Assembly (NCBI GenBank): GCA_021738625.1
Contig: JAIPBS010000026.1
Location: 1-56,667, forward strand
DNA length: 56,667 nt
Reading direction: 5' to 3'
Source: Bacteroidales bacterium
GTDB taxonomy: Bacteria; Bacteroidota; Bacteroidia; Bacteroidales; JAIOZK01
The notes under the pieces are model-generated. The model was given only the letters and a program-made list of their open reading frames with translations, made no database searches and was not told the origin of the DNA. Position 1 is the first letter of the stretch. Each line of letters opens with the position of its first letter. A program made the translations under genes and the position numbers. Below, in pieces: positions 7,667 through 15,624 of the stretch.

Positions 7667-7760
7667 CTTTGTGGAACTTTGTGAAATCCTTAGTGTCTTC
7701 GTGGTAAATCTTAATATATTGGACCACAAAGCATCAAAGGAGGCACAAAGTTTCACGAAG
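7667..7760. repeat. CTTTGTGGAACTTTGTG-type inverted repeat
   Basis: Left arm 7667-7705 (CTTTGTGGAACTTTGTGAAA ... TCTTCGTGGT) and right arm 7723-7760 (ACCACAAAGCATC ... TTTCACGAAG) are imperfect complements over almost 40 nt with a 17-nt AT-rich loop. A single arm of this family is at 1834-1875. Repeats of this wording are common between genes in Bacteroidota and relatives. Confidence 0.75.
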
Positions 7761-7878
7761 TAAATTCTGGTTTAGAATTATCTCAAGTTTTGATACAGCC
7801 ACGTATCATCCGATAACGAATATCCCTGAGGTGCAGCGCACCGTGACATTTACACAACTCCGAACGAATGAATAATTG

Positions 7879-7886
7879 TATTTTTG
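7879..7886 (+). promoter_or_regulatory. -7 element TATTTTTG of the hydrolase/FGE-like gene
   Basis: Exact TAnnTTTG match 19 nt upstream of the ATG at 7906; no clear -33 box. Confidence 0.45.
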
Positions 7887-7905
7887 AGGAAATCAGATCC
7901 GGCTT

Positions 7906-10647
7906 ATGATGAAAATATTTTTTTATATTCTATTATCCATTGCCTTGATAATCTCTCAAACCACCCATTCCCAGAAAAACGGTCTCTGGGCGCAACAGAT
8001 TTTAGCTGATCATGAAGAAGAAATTTTGCTAAGTAACGACCTGCCCTTGTTCAGTATCGACATAAATAACGAAACCCACCATTCGGGGTTTACAAAAACA
8101 CTAACTTCCGGTAAACATATCCAGTATGGTTTTCCATCCGGACTTAAAGCCGGTATTGAACAACAGAATGATTTTAAAGGATATAAAAAATTCATCATTC
8201 GTTTCTCGAATCAATCCGAAGATACCCTCGATATCAGCAATGTGGTCTCGTTCGGGATTTCAAAAGAACATATCTACATCACGGCAAACGGTCCCTGGTC
8301 GCTGGCCCGGACCAAACTTTTTCGTCCCGGAAAAACACCGGTAGGTGTTATCTTGCCCGACAATGCCTGGGAAATGGGTTATGCTTCGGTTGAAACCGGA
8401 ACGGAGCGATCGCTTTGCGCTATTGCAAGAAGAACGAATTATGAAAAGGCGAAACGGTACCGCTATAAAACATTGCTTTATCCCGGCGGATTTGTGGAAT
8501 ATACACTCTTTTTTGAGTTTTTTGAAGGTGAATGGCAGAACGGCCTGAAAAAGATGTTTCAGGAAAATTATCTGTATGACCTGGAAGCGTTTGATGAAAG
8601 TCTTTACAAGCGAGACGACCTGGCCTGGATCAAAGACGAATACCTGATGGTTTTGCAGTTTGCCTGGGATCATAAGTTTTTTGATTGGGAAACCAACCAA
8701 TATAATTTCGAGACTTTTCTTCAGGAAGCTGAAAAACTCATGGGCGGTTATGATGTGTTCGGCATCTGGACCACCTGGCCGGCCCTGGGGATGGACCGGC
8801 GCAACCAGTGGGATTTGTATGCCGACCTGCCCGGCGGACTCGATAAGCTTCGTGAGTTGTCGAAGTATGCGCAGGAAAATGATACGAAGTTTTTTATCGC
8901 ATACAATCCATGGGACAAAAGCACCAGAACTGAAAACCCATACAAAGGAATGGCCCGCCTGATCGAAGCCACCGACGCGAATGGGGTGGTGCTGGATACG
9001 CGCGGCAGCTCGAGTTATGAACTGCAACGCGCCGCCGACAGCATCAAGGAAGGCGTTGTGATGTACAGCGAAGGCATGGCCGTTCCGAAGGACATGCCAG
9101 GCATTATTTCCGGACGCGTCCATGACGCCATTTTCATGCCTCCGCCCCTTAACCTGAACAAGCTGATCCGCCCCGATTTTGCTATTTTCCGGGTTTGCCA
9201 GCTCAGCCAGGGAAGGATACACCGCGAGGCCTGCATCTCATTTTTCAACGGCTATGGCAACGAATTGAACACCTTCGCAGCTGGACGGCCCGACTGGATG
9301 GAAGAAGAATACAAATTCCTGGGTAAGATTAGCATGATGCTGAGGGAGAACAGCAAAGCGTTCCATTCCTTCGAGTGGACGCCCATCATACAAAGCACGC
9401 ACGACAGTATCTGGGTGAATAAATGGCCCGCCGACAATAAAACGGTTTTTACCGTATTCAGCCTGATCCCCGAAGGATTTGACGGGCCTTTGTTTGAGGC
9501 CGAACCTGATCATCATTATGTCAGTCTTTATCATCATGAAGAATTGATACCCGATACCATCAAAGGGAAGCTTTTCATCCCGGCCAAAACCAGTGCATTC
9601 GACCAGGCATGGCTGAACACCCGCCGGGAAGGCAATGTGGATTGCATCGCGGCATTCAGGGAACTGCTGGATGTTGAATTGAGTTTTGATACGTTGAAAA
9701 TAAACGCCCGGACAGGTGATCTGATCAAAGTCTGGGCGGGTGCCCCCTCCTATCAAAATGAAGCAGTAATCCTGGAAACAAGTGCCCATCACCTGAAGCT
9801 GCATGAACATTTCGGCAGATATGAGGGAAAATTTGTTGTGCAGCTTTTTGAGGGCAGCGAGATCATCGATGAAAGAATTGTTTATATAGATCCCGGTACA
9901 CCGCGGCTGATATCCAGGGTTGAAACTACAGAATCAGCCGGTCAAATTCCGGAGGGCATGGTTTTTATAGAAGGTTCGGAATACCTTTTTTCGGTTAAGT
10001 CAGGAAATGGTTTTATTCCCTACCCCGATTACAATGAACCCAGAAAGGTGAAGGTTCGATCATTTTATATGGATAAACATCCGGTTAGCAACCTCGAGTA
10101 TTATGAATTTGTTGCAAAAAGTGGTTACCGGCCGGAGGATTCAACCAACTACCTGAAACACTGGAGAGATGGCAAATACCCTGAAGGCATGGGTGTTTAC
10201 CCAGTTGTAAACCTTGGGTTGAAAGACGCACGGGCCTTTGCCGCCTGGTCCGGTAAGCGCCTTCCCACGGAAATTGAATGGCAATATGCAGCCCAGGGCG
10301 GAACACACGGGCAGGCCTGGCCCTGGAGAAAGGGATTCGATTCGACCAAATGCAACAATGCCCTGGGTTATATCACAGCAATCGATTCATTCCCGTCCGG
10401 CGTTAGTCCTTTTGGGGTGTTGGATATGGTGGGCAACGTCTGGCAAATGACCCATGATGTATACGACAACGGAAGCTATTATTTTAACATTCTGAAAGGC
10501 GGAAGCTATTACAAGCCGACCTCCAGCTGGTGGTATGTTCAGGGAGGACCAAAAGCAGTGAACGAAAACCAGATGTTGTTGCTGGTCAGCCCGTCCTTTA
10601 ACCGGAATGCGACGGTTGGGTTTAGGTTGGTAAAGGATGCCGATTAA
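7906..10647 (+). CDS. secreted glycoside-hydrolase-like protein fused to an FGE-sulfatase-type (SUMF1) domain
   Basis: 913 residues with a signal peptide (about 1-22). Residues about 30-210 look like a beta-sandwich; 230-520 look like a TIM barrel of the alpha-galactosidase sort (GGYDVFGIWTTWPALGMD at about 280, VVLDTRG with D near 364, MYSEG with E near 389); 530-660 is another beta-rich part. From about 684 (IPEGMVFIEG) to the end is a formylglycine-generating-enzyme-like fold: MDKHPVSNLEYYEFV, RLPTEIEWQYAA, MVGNVWQMT (near 843), LKGGSYY, GFRLV. The catalytic cysteines of true FGE, expected after the GGS motif, are absent (GGSYYKPTSSWWYV), so this domain is probably structural or ligand-binding. 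The barrel assignment is by pattern only and its substrate is unknown. It has its own promoter and no linked polysaccharide-utilisation genes. Confidence 0.72.
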   Translation: MMKIFFYILLSIALIISQTTHSQKNGLWAQQILADHEEEILLSNDLPLFSIDINNETHHSGFTKTLTSGKHIQYGFPSGLKAGIEQQNDFKGYKKFIIRFSNQSEDTLDISNVVSFGISKEHIYITANGPWSLARTKLFRPGKTPVGVILPDNAWEMGYASVETGTERSLCAIARRTNYEKAKRYRYKTLLYPGGFVEYTLFFEFFEGEWQNGLKKMFQENYLYDLEAFDESLYKRDDLAWIKDEYLMVLQFAWDHKFFDWETNQYNFETFLQEAEKLMGGYDVFGIWTTWPALGMDRRNQWDLYADLPGGLDKLRELSKYAQENDTKFFIAYNPWDKSTRTENPYKGMARLIEATDANGVVLDTRGSSSYELQRAADSIKEGVVMYSEGMAVPKDMPGIISGRVHDAIFMPPPLNLNKLIRPDFAIFRVCQLSQGRIHREACISFFNGYGNELNTFAAGRPDWMEEEYKFLGKISMMLRENSKAFHSFEWTPIIQSTHDSIWVNKWPADNKTVFTVFSLIPEGFDGPLFEAEPDHHYVSLYHHEELIPDTIKGKLFIPAKTSAFDQAWLNTRREGNVDCIAAFRELLDVELSFDTLKINARTGDLIKVWAGAPSYQNEAVILETSAHHLKLHEHFGRYEGKFVVQLFEGSEIIDERIVYIDPGTPRLISRVETTESAGQIPEGMVFIEGSEYLFSVKSGNGFIPYPDYNEPRKVKVRSFYMDKHPVSNLEYYEFVAKSGYRPEDSTNYLKHWRDGKYPEGMGVYPVVNLGLKDARAFAAWSGKRLPTEIEWQYAAQGGTHGQAWPWRKGFDSTKCNNALGYITAIDSFPSGVSPFGVLDMVGNVWQMTHDVYDNGSYYFNILKGGSYYKPTSSWWYVQGGPKAVNENQMLLLVSPSFNRNATVGFRLVKDAD

Positions 10648-10799
10648 TGAGCAAAAAGAAAATAATTTGATGAGAAATCAGCTCATTTGATGAAATTAAA
10701 ATTAAACACCGGCTGAAGAATTTGTGCAGCATCGAAGTTGATCTTGTCGAAAAAATCATGCTAAAACCTTTACCCTGGGAACAATCACCGAACACTGCA

Positions 10800-11636
10800 T
10801 TATTCATCCAGCAATTCAAACCGGTCCTCACCGGCAGGATACAGGCGTTTGTTATAGCGGTTATAATGCCAGTAGGTTTTGGGGTGCCGGCCTTCGGGCA
10901 TATTGTTCATCAGGTACTTATTGAGGATATAATCATAGGTGTAAGAAGCATAAAGCCCGCCCAAATAGGAAGCCAGCTCGTAAACATCCTCGGTTTTCAT
11001 CGAGTCGATGGTGTATTCATAGTCCACTTCGCCGGTGAAAAAATACTGGGTATAGCTGCCATATAGATTATCCGAAATATAGTGAGAGGCAAAGAGTACC
11101 TGTTTCCTTCTCTCGGTCTCATTCACCCGGTATAGCTCAAACCAGGAATTCAGGTTGAGCGCGTTCAGGTCGAATTCAGTTTTGAAATAACGCCCACCGA
11201 TATATTCCTCATCCACATATTCCATGTAATATTCCTCCAGTTCGAGCTGCGCGATGTGGATCACATACCCGCTGTCGCTCCGGTTCATAAACTCCGATAC
11301 AAAATCTTCGGTGTACACCTCATAACCCAGCGCCTTCATTTCTTCGATATAGCTGTTCACATATTTACTGAGAAAAACCGAATCGGAAATCTCTTTAAGC
11401 AATACACTTGAATCGATACGCCTTTGATGTATCTCCTCATCGGTAAGTGCAGATGTATCCAATTCGATATCTTCTTTCAGGTTTGACTTGAACACATAAT
11501 AGGGACTGAACATCAACACTTCGTCGGCAACCGGCTGCTGGATAAATTGCTTGGCAATCTGTTTTTCAATATTGCATGATGAAAGGGCTGCAAGCGATGC
11601 CAGCAAAAGAAGAGAAATGGTATTACGTGTTTTCAC
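10800..11636 (-). CDS. lipoprotein of unknown function
   Basis: A 278-residue protein with a lipoprotein signal (SLLLLASLAALSSC), so it is likely anchored to the inner or outer membrane. The body is acidic and rich in Tyr/Glu (QLELEEYYMEYVDEEYIGG) with no domain I recognise. No in-frame ATG exists: the frame opens with TTG at 11642 and GTG at 11636, and the GTG gives a normal MK-type signal sequence. It starts 16 nt after the flavodiiron gene, so it is probably the last gene of the BatA-like/parC/flavodiiron operon. Confidence 0.75.
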   Translation of the reverse strand: MKTRNTISLLLLASLAALSSCNIEKQIAKQFIQQPVADEVLMFSPYYVFKSNLKEDIELDTSALTDEEIHQRRIDSSVLLKEISDSVFLSKYVNSYIEEMKALGYEVYTEDFVSEFMNRSDSGYVIHIAQLELEEYYMEYVDEEYIGGRYFKTEFDLNALNLNSWFELYRVNETERRKQVLFASHYISDNLYGSYTQYFFTGEVDYEYTIDSMKTEDVYELASYLGGLYASYTYDYILNKYLMNNMPEGRHPKTYWHYNRYNKRLYPAGEDRFELLDE

Positions 11637-11652
11637 CTTCAATTTATATTAT

Positions 11653-12873
11653 TTAGGAATCAGCCTTTTTCAGCAATTCTTTTCCAAATGCCATGCCATA
11701 TTCCTCTGCCTTAACAAGCTCGTCCTCATCGGGTGTAAACTTCACAAACACCCCGTCGTTCAGGTAATTCAGTTTAAGATTCGACAGTCCTTCTTTAATA
11801 AGGTTCTGGTTTTCGCCACTCCACCCGTAGGAACCAAAGCCACCTGCCAGTTTTCCTTTATCGCGCAGGGGCGTGATCAGGGCAAACAGCTGATAGACCG
11901 GCAACAGGATATTCTGGTTGATCACAGGAGACCCCACGATTAGCCCGCAGCAGCGGGTCAGTTTAGACTCAAGCTCACCCAGGGGGGTGTGCTCGATGTC
12001 GGACACCTCTACTTCCACTTTACCTGCCTTACGAATTCCTGTTGCAATAGCCTCCGCCAGCATACCGGTTTTCTGGTATGCAGAAACATACGGAATGTAC
12101 ACGAAGCGATCTTCGGCCATTTTCAGGTATTCCGCAGCCCATTTCTCCGACAGGTCAACATACCGTTGCCAGTTGCTTCTGAGAATGGGCCCATGACCGG
12201 TGCAGATTGTATCAATGTCAAGTCCGCGTACTTTATCGATGGCTTTGATCATAAACTTGCTGAAGGGCCTCAGGATCACGTTAAAATAATACCGAAATGC
12301 GTCTTCATACTTCTCTTTATCCACCAGGTCGTCAAACATGCGTTCATCACAATAGTGTGCCCCGAATGAATCGCAGGTGAACAAAAGTTTGTCCTCCTCC
12401 AGGTGGGTATAAATCGAATCGGGCCAGTGCAGGTTGGGGGCACTGATAAAACGCAGCGTTTTGTTGCCCAGGTCGAGGGTATGCCCTTCTTTTACGATCA
12501 TGTGCGGAAAATCGCTCCCGACAAGATCTTTCAGATAACGGATCGCGTTGCCGCTACCTACAATGGTTGCCTTTGGAGCCATCTCAAGAAGTTTCTTCAC
12601 ATTGCCCGAATGGTCCGGCTCGGTATGGTTTAGAATTATGTACTCGATCTCCGCAGGATCAACTACCTGTTTTATCTTTTCGTACCAAGTGTTCCAAAAT
12701 TTTTCTTTGGTCGTTTCAACAATGACCTTCTTTTCGGCATTTATGAAATAGGAGTTGTAAGTGGTGCCGTATTCGGTTTTCATTACCACATCAAATGTTT
12801 CGATATCGTAATCCAGCACCCCTATCCATTTTACATCTTTGCTTACATCCAGTATTTTGGTATCCGTTTTCAT
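11653..12873 (-). CDS. flavodiiron protein (FprA-type, NO/O2 reductase)
   Basis: 406 residues from the ATG at 12873. The N-terminal metallo-beta-lactamase-like domain (1-250) has the full diiron ligand set at family positions: H83-x-E85-x-D87-H88 (NHTEPDHSG), H149 (NLHWPDS), D168 (CDSFGAH) and H227 (CTGHGPI). The C-terminal flavodoxin-like domain (about 255-400) binds FMN (YVSAYQKTG and GSYGWSG regions). The family reduces O2 to water or NO to N2O in anaerobes using electrons from rubredoxin. A rubredoxin-bearing flavin reductase is at 55487-56206. It lies 13 nt after topoisomerase IV subunit A and is probably co-transcribed with it. Confidence 0.94.
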   Translation of the reverse strand: MKTDTKILDVSKDVKWIGVLDYDIETFDVVMKTEYGTTYNSYFINAEKKVIVETTKEKFWNTWYEKIKQVVDPAEIEYIILNHTEPDHSGNVKKLLEMAPKATIVGSGNAIRYLKDLVGSDFPHMIVKEGHTLDLGNKTLRFISAPNLHWPDSIYTHLEEDKLLFTCDSFGAHYCDERMFDDLVDKEKYEDAFRYYFNVILRPFSKFMIKAIDKVRGLDIDTICTGHGPILRSNWQRYVDLSEKWAAEYLKMAEDRFVYIPYVSAYQKTGMLAEAIATGIRKAGKVEVEVSDIEHTPLGELESKLTRCCGLIVGSPVINQNILLPVYQLFALITPLRDKGKLAGGFGSYGWSGENQNLIKEGLSNLKLNYLNDGVFVKFTPDEDELVKAEEYGMAFGKELLKKADS

Positions 12874-12886
12874 CACAGTACAATTT

Positions 12887-15598
12887 TTAGAAATCCAATG
12901 TCATTTGCCAGTTATCGTTGTTTGGTCTGTCGTACTTGTTTTCTTTATCAGTTTCCTCCTGGCTGTCCTGTTCATTTGGCTCATCACTCTCAGTCACAGG
13001 ATTGAGTTGTTGAGCCTCATCTTCATTAGCTTCTTCCTGAAGGTCCTGCTCTTTTTCTTCTTTGGGAACAGGGAGCGGGTCGATCAGCCTGATCTTGCCG
13101 ACCTCTTTGTATGAAACCCGTTTGCCTTTCGCCCCGACGCCTTTCAGTGAAATAAATTCCGCTACATTAACCACTTCATTCCCGATGGGATCTTTTCCTT
13201 TCCTTTGTTTGAAATTGACTTCGATCCGTGGATACACGTCCAGGCTAATGGCCAGCAGTTCCGAATCTTTATGGTCTGAAATAAAACTGATGCGTTTGTT
13301 TTCAGGCGTATCAGGATCTATTTGGAAACGCTTCACATAATATTTCCTCGATTCGCCCTCGAAATATACAACGGAAATGGTTTTTTTCGGGTCGAATTTC
13401 TGGATCAGGATCATATCCTCATCAAAATGTGTGGACACGTCATAATTGGTAAGTCTTAACGATCCGGATTTCATGATGGTCAAAATCCTGTCATCTCCTT
13501 TAAATGCACCAAGGTATTCTCCCCTTTCATCGGTATTGATGCGTTGCACGGTTTCGTCGTACCAAATGTCGATGGCGCCCAGAGTTGAAACGCCTTCCTC
13601 CTTTTTCACGATGTCGCGTATGGCGTGTTTTGTCAAAATATTTCCCTTGGCATTCCTGTTTTTGATGTCGATATCACTAAAGTCGAATTCAAACGACAAT
13701 CTGCGCAGCTTGGGTTTTGGGCGATGGTAAATCTTCACCACCTCGGCCTCGCCGTTGGGATTGGCCGTAAAATATAGCACTTTACTTCCCTTGGTACCCT
13801 TGGTCAGGTGGTACTCTTTGTCCCTGGTTACGCCCAGCACCGAGAAGCGCTTCACGTGGTTTCTGCCCCGGAAGCCGTCGCGGTAGATCATGTTGTAAAC
13901 CGTTCGGTCATCGTTTCGCTTGAACACATCGATATGAATGACGTCTTTCCCAACAAAGGTTTTCGTGTTCACTTTGGTCACGATAAAAGTACCGTCTTCC
14001 CTGAACACGATCATATCGTCGATGTCGGAGCATTCGCAAATAAACTCATCCTTTTTCAGACCCGTACCGGCAAAGCCTTCTTCGCGATTTACGTAGAGTT
14101 TCTGGTTGGCGGCGGCAACCATGGTCGCTTCTATGGTATCAAAATTCCTGATCTCGGTTTTGCGCTCGCGGCCCTTTCCGAATTTCTTTTTGATCTGTTT
14201 GAAATAATTGATGGCAAAATCAATCAGGTTATCCAGGTGATTCTGCACCTCTTCGATCTCGGATTCAATGCCTTTGATCTGATCGTCGGCTTTGAAAGAG
14301 TTATATTTTGAAATGCGTTTGATCCTGATCTCGGTGAGCCGGATAATATCATCCCGGTTGATCTCCCGCTTAAACATTTTCTTATAAGGTTTAAGTCCCT
14401 GGTCGATGTTTTCGATCACCGCTTCCCAGGTTTCGCATTCCTCAATTTTCCGGTAAATACGTTTTTCGATGAAGATTTTTTCGAGCGAGTTGAAATGCCA
14501 TGCTTCTTCCAGTTCCGACATCCTGATCTCAAGCTCCTTCTTTAAAAGGGCCACGGTGTTGTCTGTGGAGATTTTCAGGATATCTTTTACACCCAGAAAT
14601 TTGGGTTTCCCCTTCTCAATCACGCAACAGTTGGGTGAGATGGACACCTCGCAATTGGTGAAGGCATAAAGGGCATCGATCATCTGATCGGGAGAAATAT
14701 TGGGCGCCAGATGCACCAGTATCTCAACATGTTCGGCTGTGTTGTCATCAATTTTCCTGATCTTGATCTTGCCTTTGTCATTTGCTGTAACGATGGAGTC
14801 GATCAAGCTGGTAGTTGTGGTTCCATAAGGGATTTCATTGATTACAAGGGTTTTTTTATCCAGTTGGGATATTTTCGCCCTGATCCTGATCTTACCGCCC
14901 CGGATGCCATTGTTATACTTTGAAAAATCGGCCTGTCCGCCGGTTTGGAAATCAGGAAAGAGTTCAAAATCTTTTTGTTGCAGATATCTGATGGAGGCGT
15001 CTAAAAGTTCATTGAAGTTATGCGGCAGGATCTTGGAGGCCAGTCCCACAGCAATGCCCTCCACTCCGGATGCAAGCAAAAGTGGGAATTTAACCGGCAA
15101 TGCAACGGGCTCTTTGTTTCTGCCATCGTATGAAAGCTTCCAGGCGGTGGTTTTGGGATTGAATACCACCTCAAGCGCAAATTTCGACAAGCGTGCCTCG
15201 ATGTACCTGGGCGCTGCAGCACTGTCGCCTGTAAGTATATTGCCCCAATTCCCCTGGGTATCGATCAGCAGGTTCTTCTGCCCCAGCTGCACCAGGGCGT
15301 CTCCGATGGAAGCATCACCATGGGGGTGATACTTCATGGTATGCCCGATGATGTTGGCTACCTTGTTATATCTACCGTCATCCAGATCTTTCATGGCATG
15401 CAATATCCTGCGGTGAACAGGTTTTAATCCATCCATGATCTCAGGTACGGCCCGCTCCAGGATCACATAGGAGGCGTAATCCAAAAACCAGTTTTGGTAC
15501 ATGCCGTCCAACTGCATGGTCCGGTATACATCTTTTTTCCCCGTATCCTCAGACTGGGGATTGTTTTGTTCCAATTCCATTCCTTCGTCCTGATCCAT
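12887..15598 (-). CDS. parC: DNA topoisomerase IV subunit A
   Basis: 903 residues from the ATG at 15598. It shows the type IIA topoisomerase A-subunit breakage-reunion domain: YASYVILERAVPEIMDGLKPVHRR, HPHGDASIGDALV, and the active-site tyrosine Y132 in AAAPRYIEARL. The coiled-coil/exit gate covers about 380-490, and the C-terminal DNA-wrapping domain about 520-830 is degenerate, as in ParC rather than GyrA. The last 70 residues are an acidic, low-complexity tail rich in Glu/Gln/Asn ending in a WQMTLDF motif. Subunit B is not in the window. It follows the BatA-like gene by 26 nt. Confidence 0.93.
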   Translation of the reverse strand: MDQDEGMELEQNNPQSEDTGKKDVYRTMQLDGMYQNWFLDYASYVILERAVPEIMDGLKPVHRRILHAMKDLDDGRYNKVANIIGHTMKYHPHGDASIGDALVQLGQKNLLIDTQGNWGNILTGDSAAAPRYIEARLSKFALEVVFNPKTTAWKLSYDGRNKEPVALPVKFPLLLASGVEGIAVGLASKILPHNFNELLDASIRYLQQKDFELFPDFQTGGQADFSKYNNGIRGGKIRIRAKISQLDKKTLVINEIPYGTTTTSLIDSIVTANDKGKIKIRKIDDNTAEHVEILVHLAPNISPDQMIDALYAFTNCEVSISPNCCVIEKGKPKFLGVKDILKISTDNTVALLKKELEIRMSELEEAWHFNSLEKIFIEKRIYRKIEECETWEAVIENIDQGLKPYKKMFKREINRDDIIRLTEIRIKRISKYNSFKADDQIKGIESEIEEVQNHLDNLIDFAINYFKQIKKKFGKGRERKTEIRNFDTIEATMVAAANQKLYVNREEGFAGTGLKKDEFICECSDIDDMIVFREDGTFIVTKVNTKTFVGKDVIHIDVFKRNDDRTVYNMIYRDGFRGRNHVKRFSVLGVTRDKEYHLTKGTKGSKVLYFTANPNGEAEVVKIYHRPKPKLRRLSFEFDFSDIDIKNRNAKGNILTKHAIRDIVKKEEGVSTLGAIDIWYDETVQRINTDERGEYLGAFKGDDRILTIMKSGSLRLTNYDVSTHFDEDMILIQKFDPKKTISVVYFEGESRKYYVKRFQIDPDTPENKRISFISDHKDSELLAISLDVYPRIEVNFKQRKGKDPIGNEVVNVAEFISLKGVGAKGKRVSYKEVGKIRLIDPLPVPKEEKEQDLQEEANEDEAQQLNPVTESDEPNEQDSQEETDKENKYDRPNNDNWQMTLDF

Positions 15599-15624
15599 CA
15601 AATTCCTCTAAAGTTTTTCAGTAG

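Larger units (their letters stand above)
7531..7905. other. intergenic region with inverted repeat and downstream promoter
   Basis: Divergent region between the minus-strand radical SAM gene and the plus-strand hydrolase-like gene. It holds the CACAAAG-type inverted repeat (7667-7760) and a -7 element at 7879-7886. No small gene is recognisable. Confidence 0.7.

Noticed and set aside
8260..9222. 320-codon antisense frame within the hydrolase-like gene
   Set aside because: Shadow of the real frame; composition without domain character.
7906..10647. Active formylglycine-generating enzyme
   Set aside because: The cysteines required for catalysis are not present after the GGS motif, and no sulfatase gene is near.
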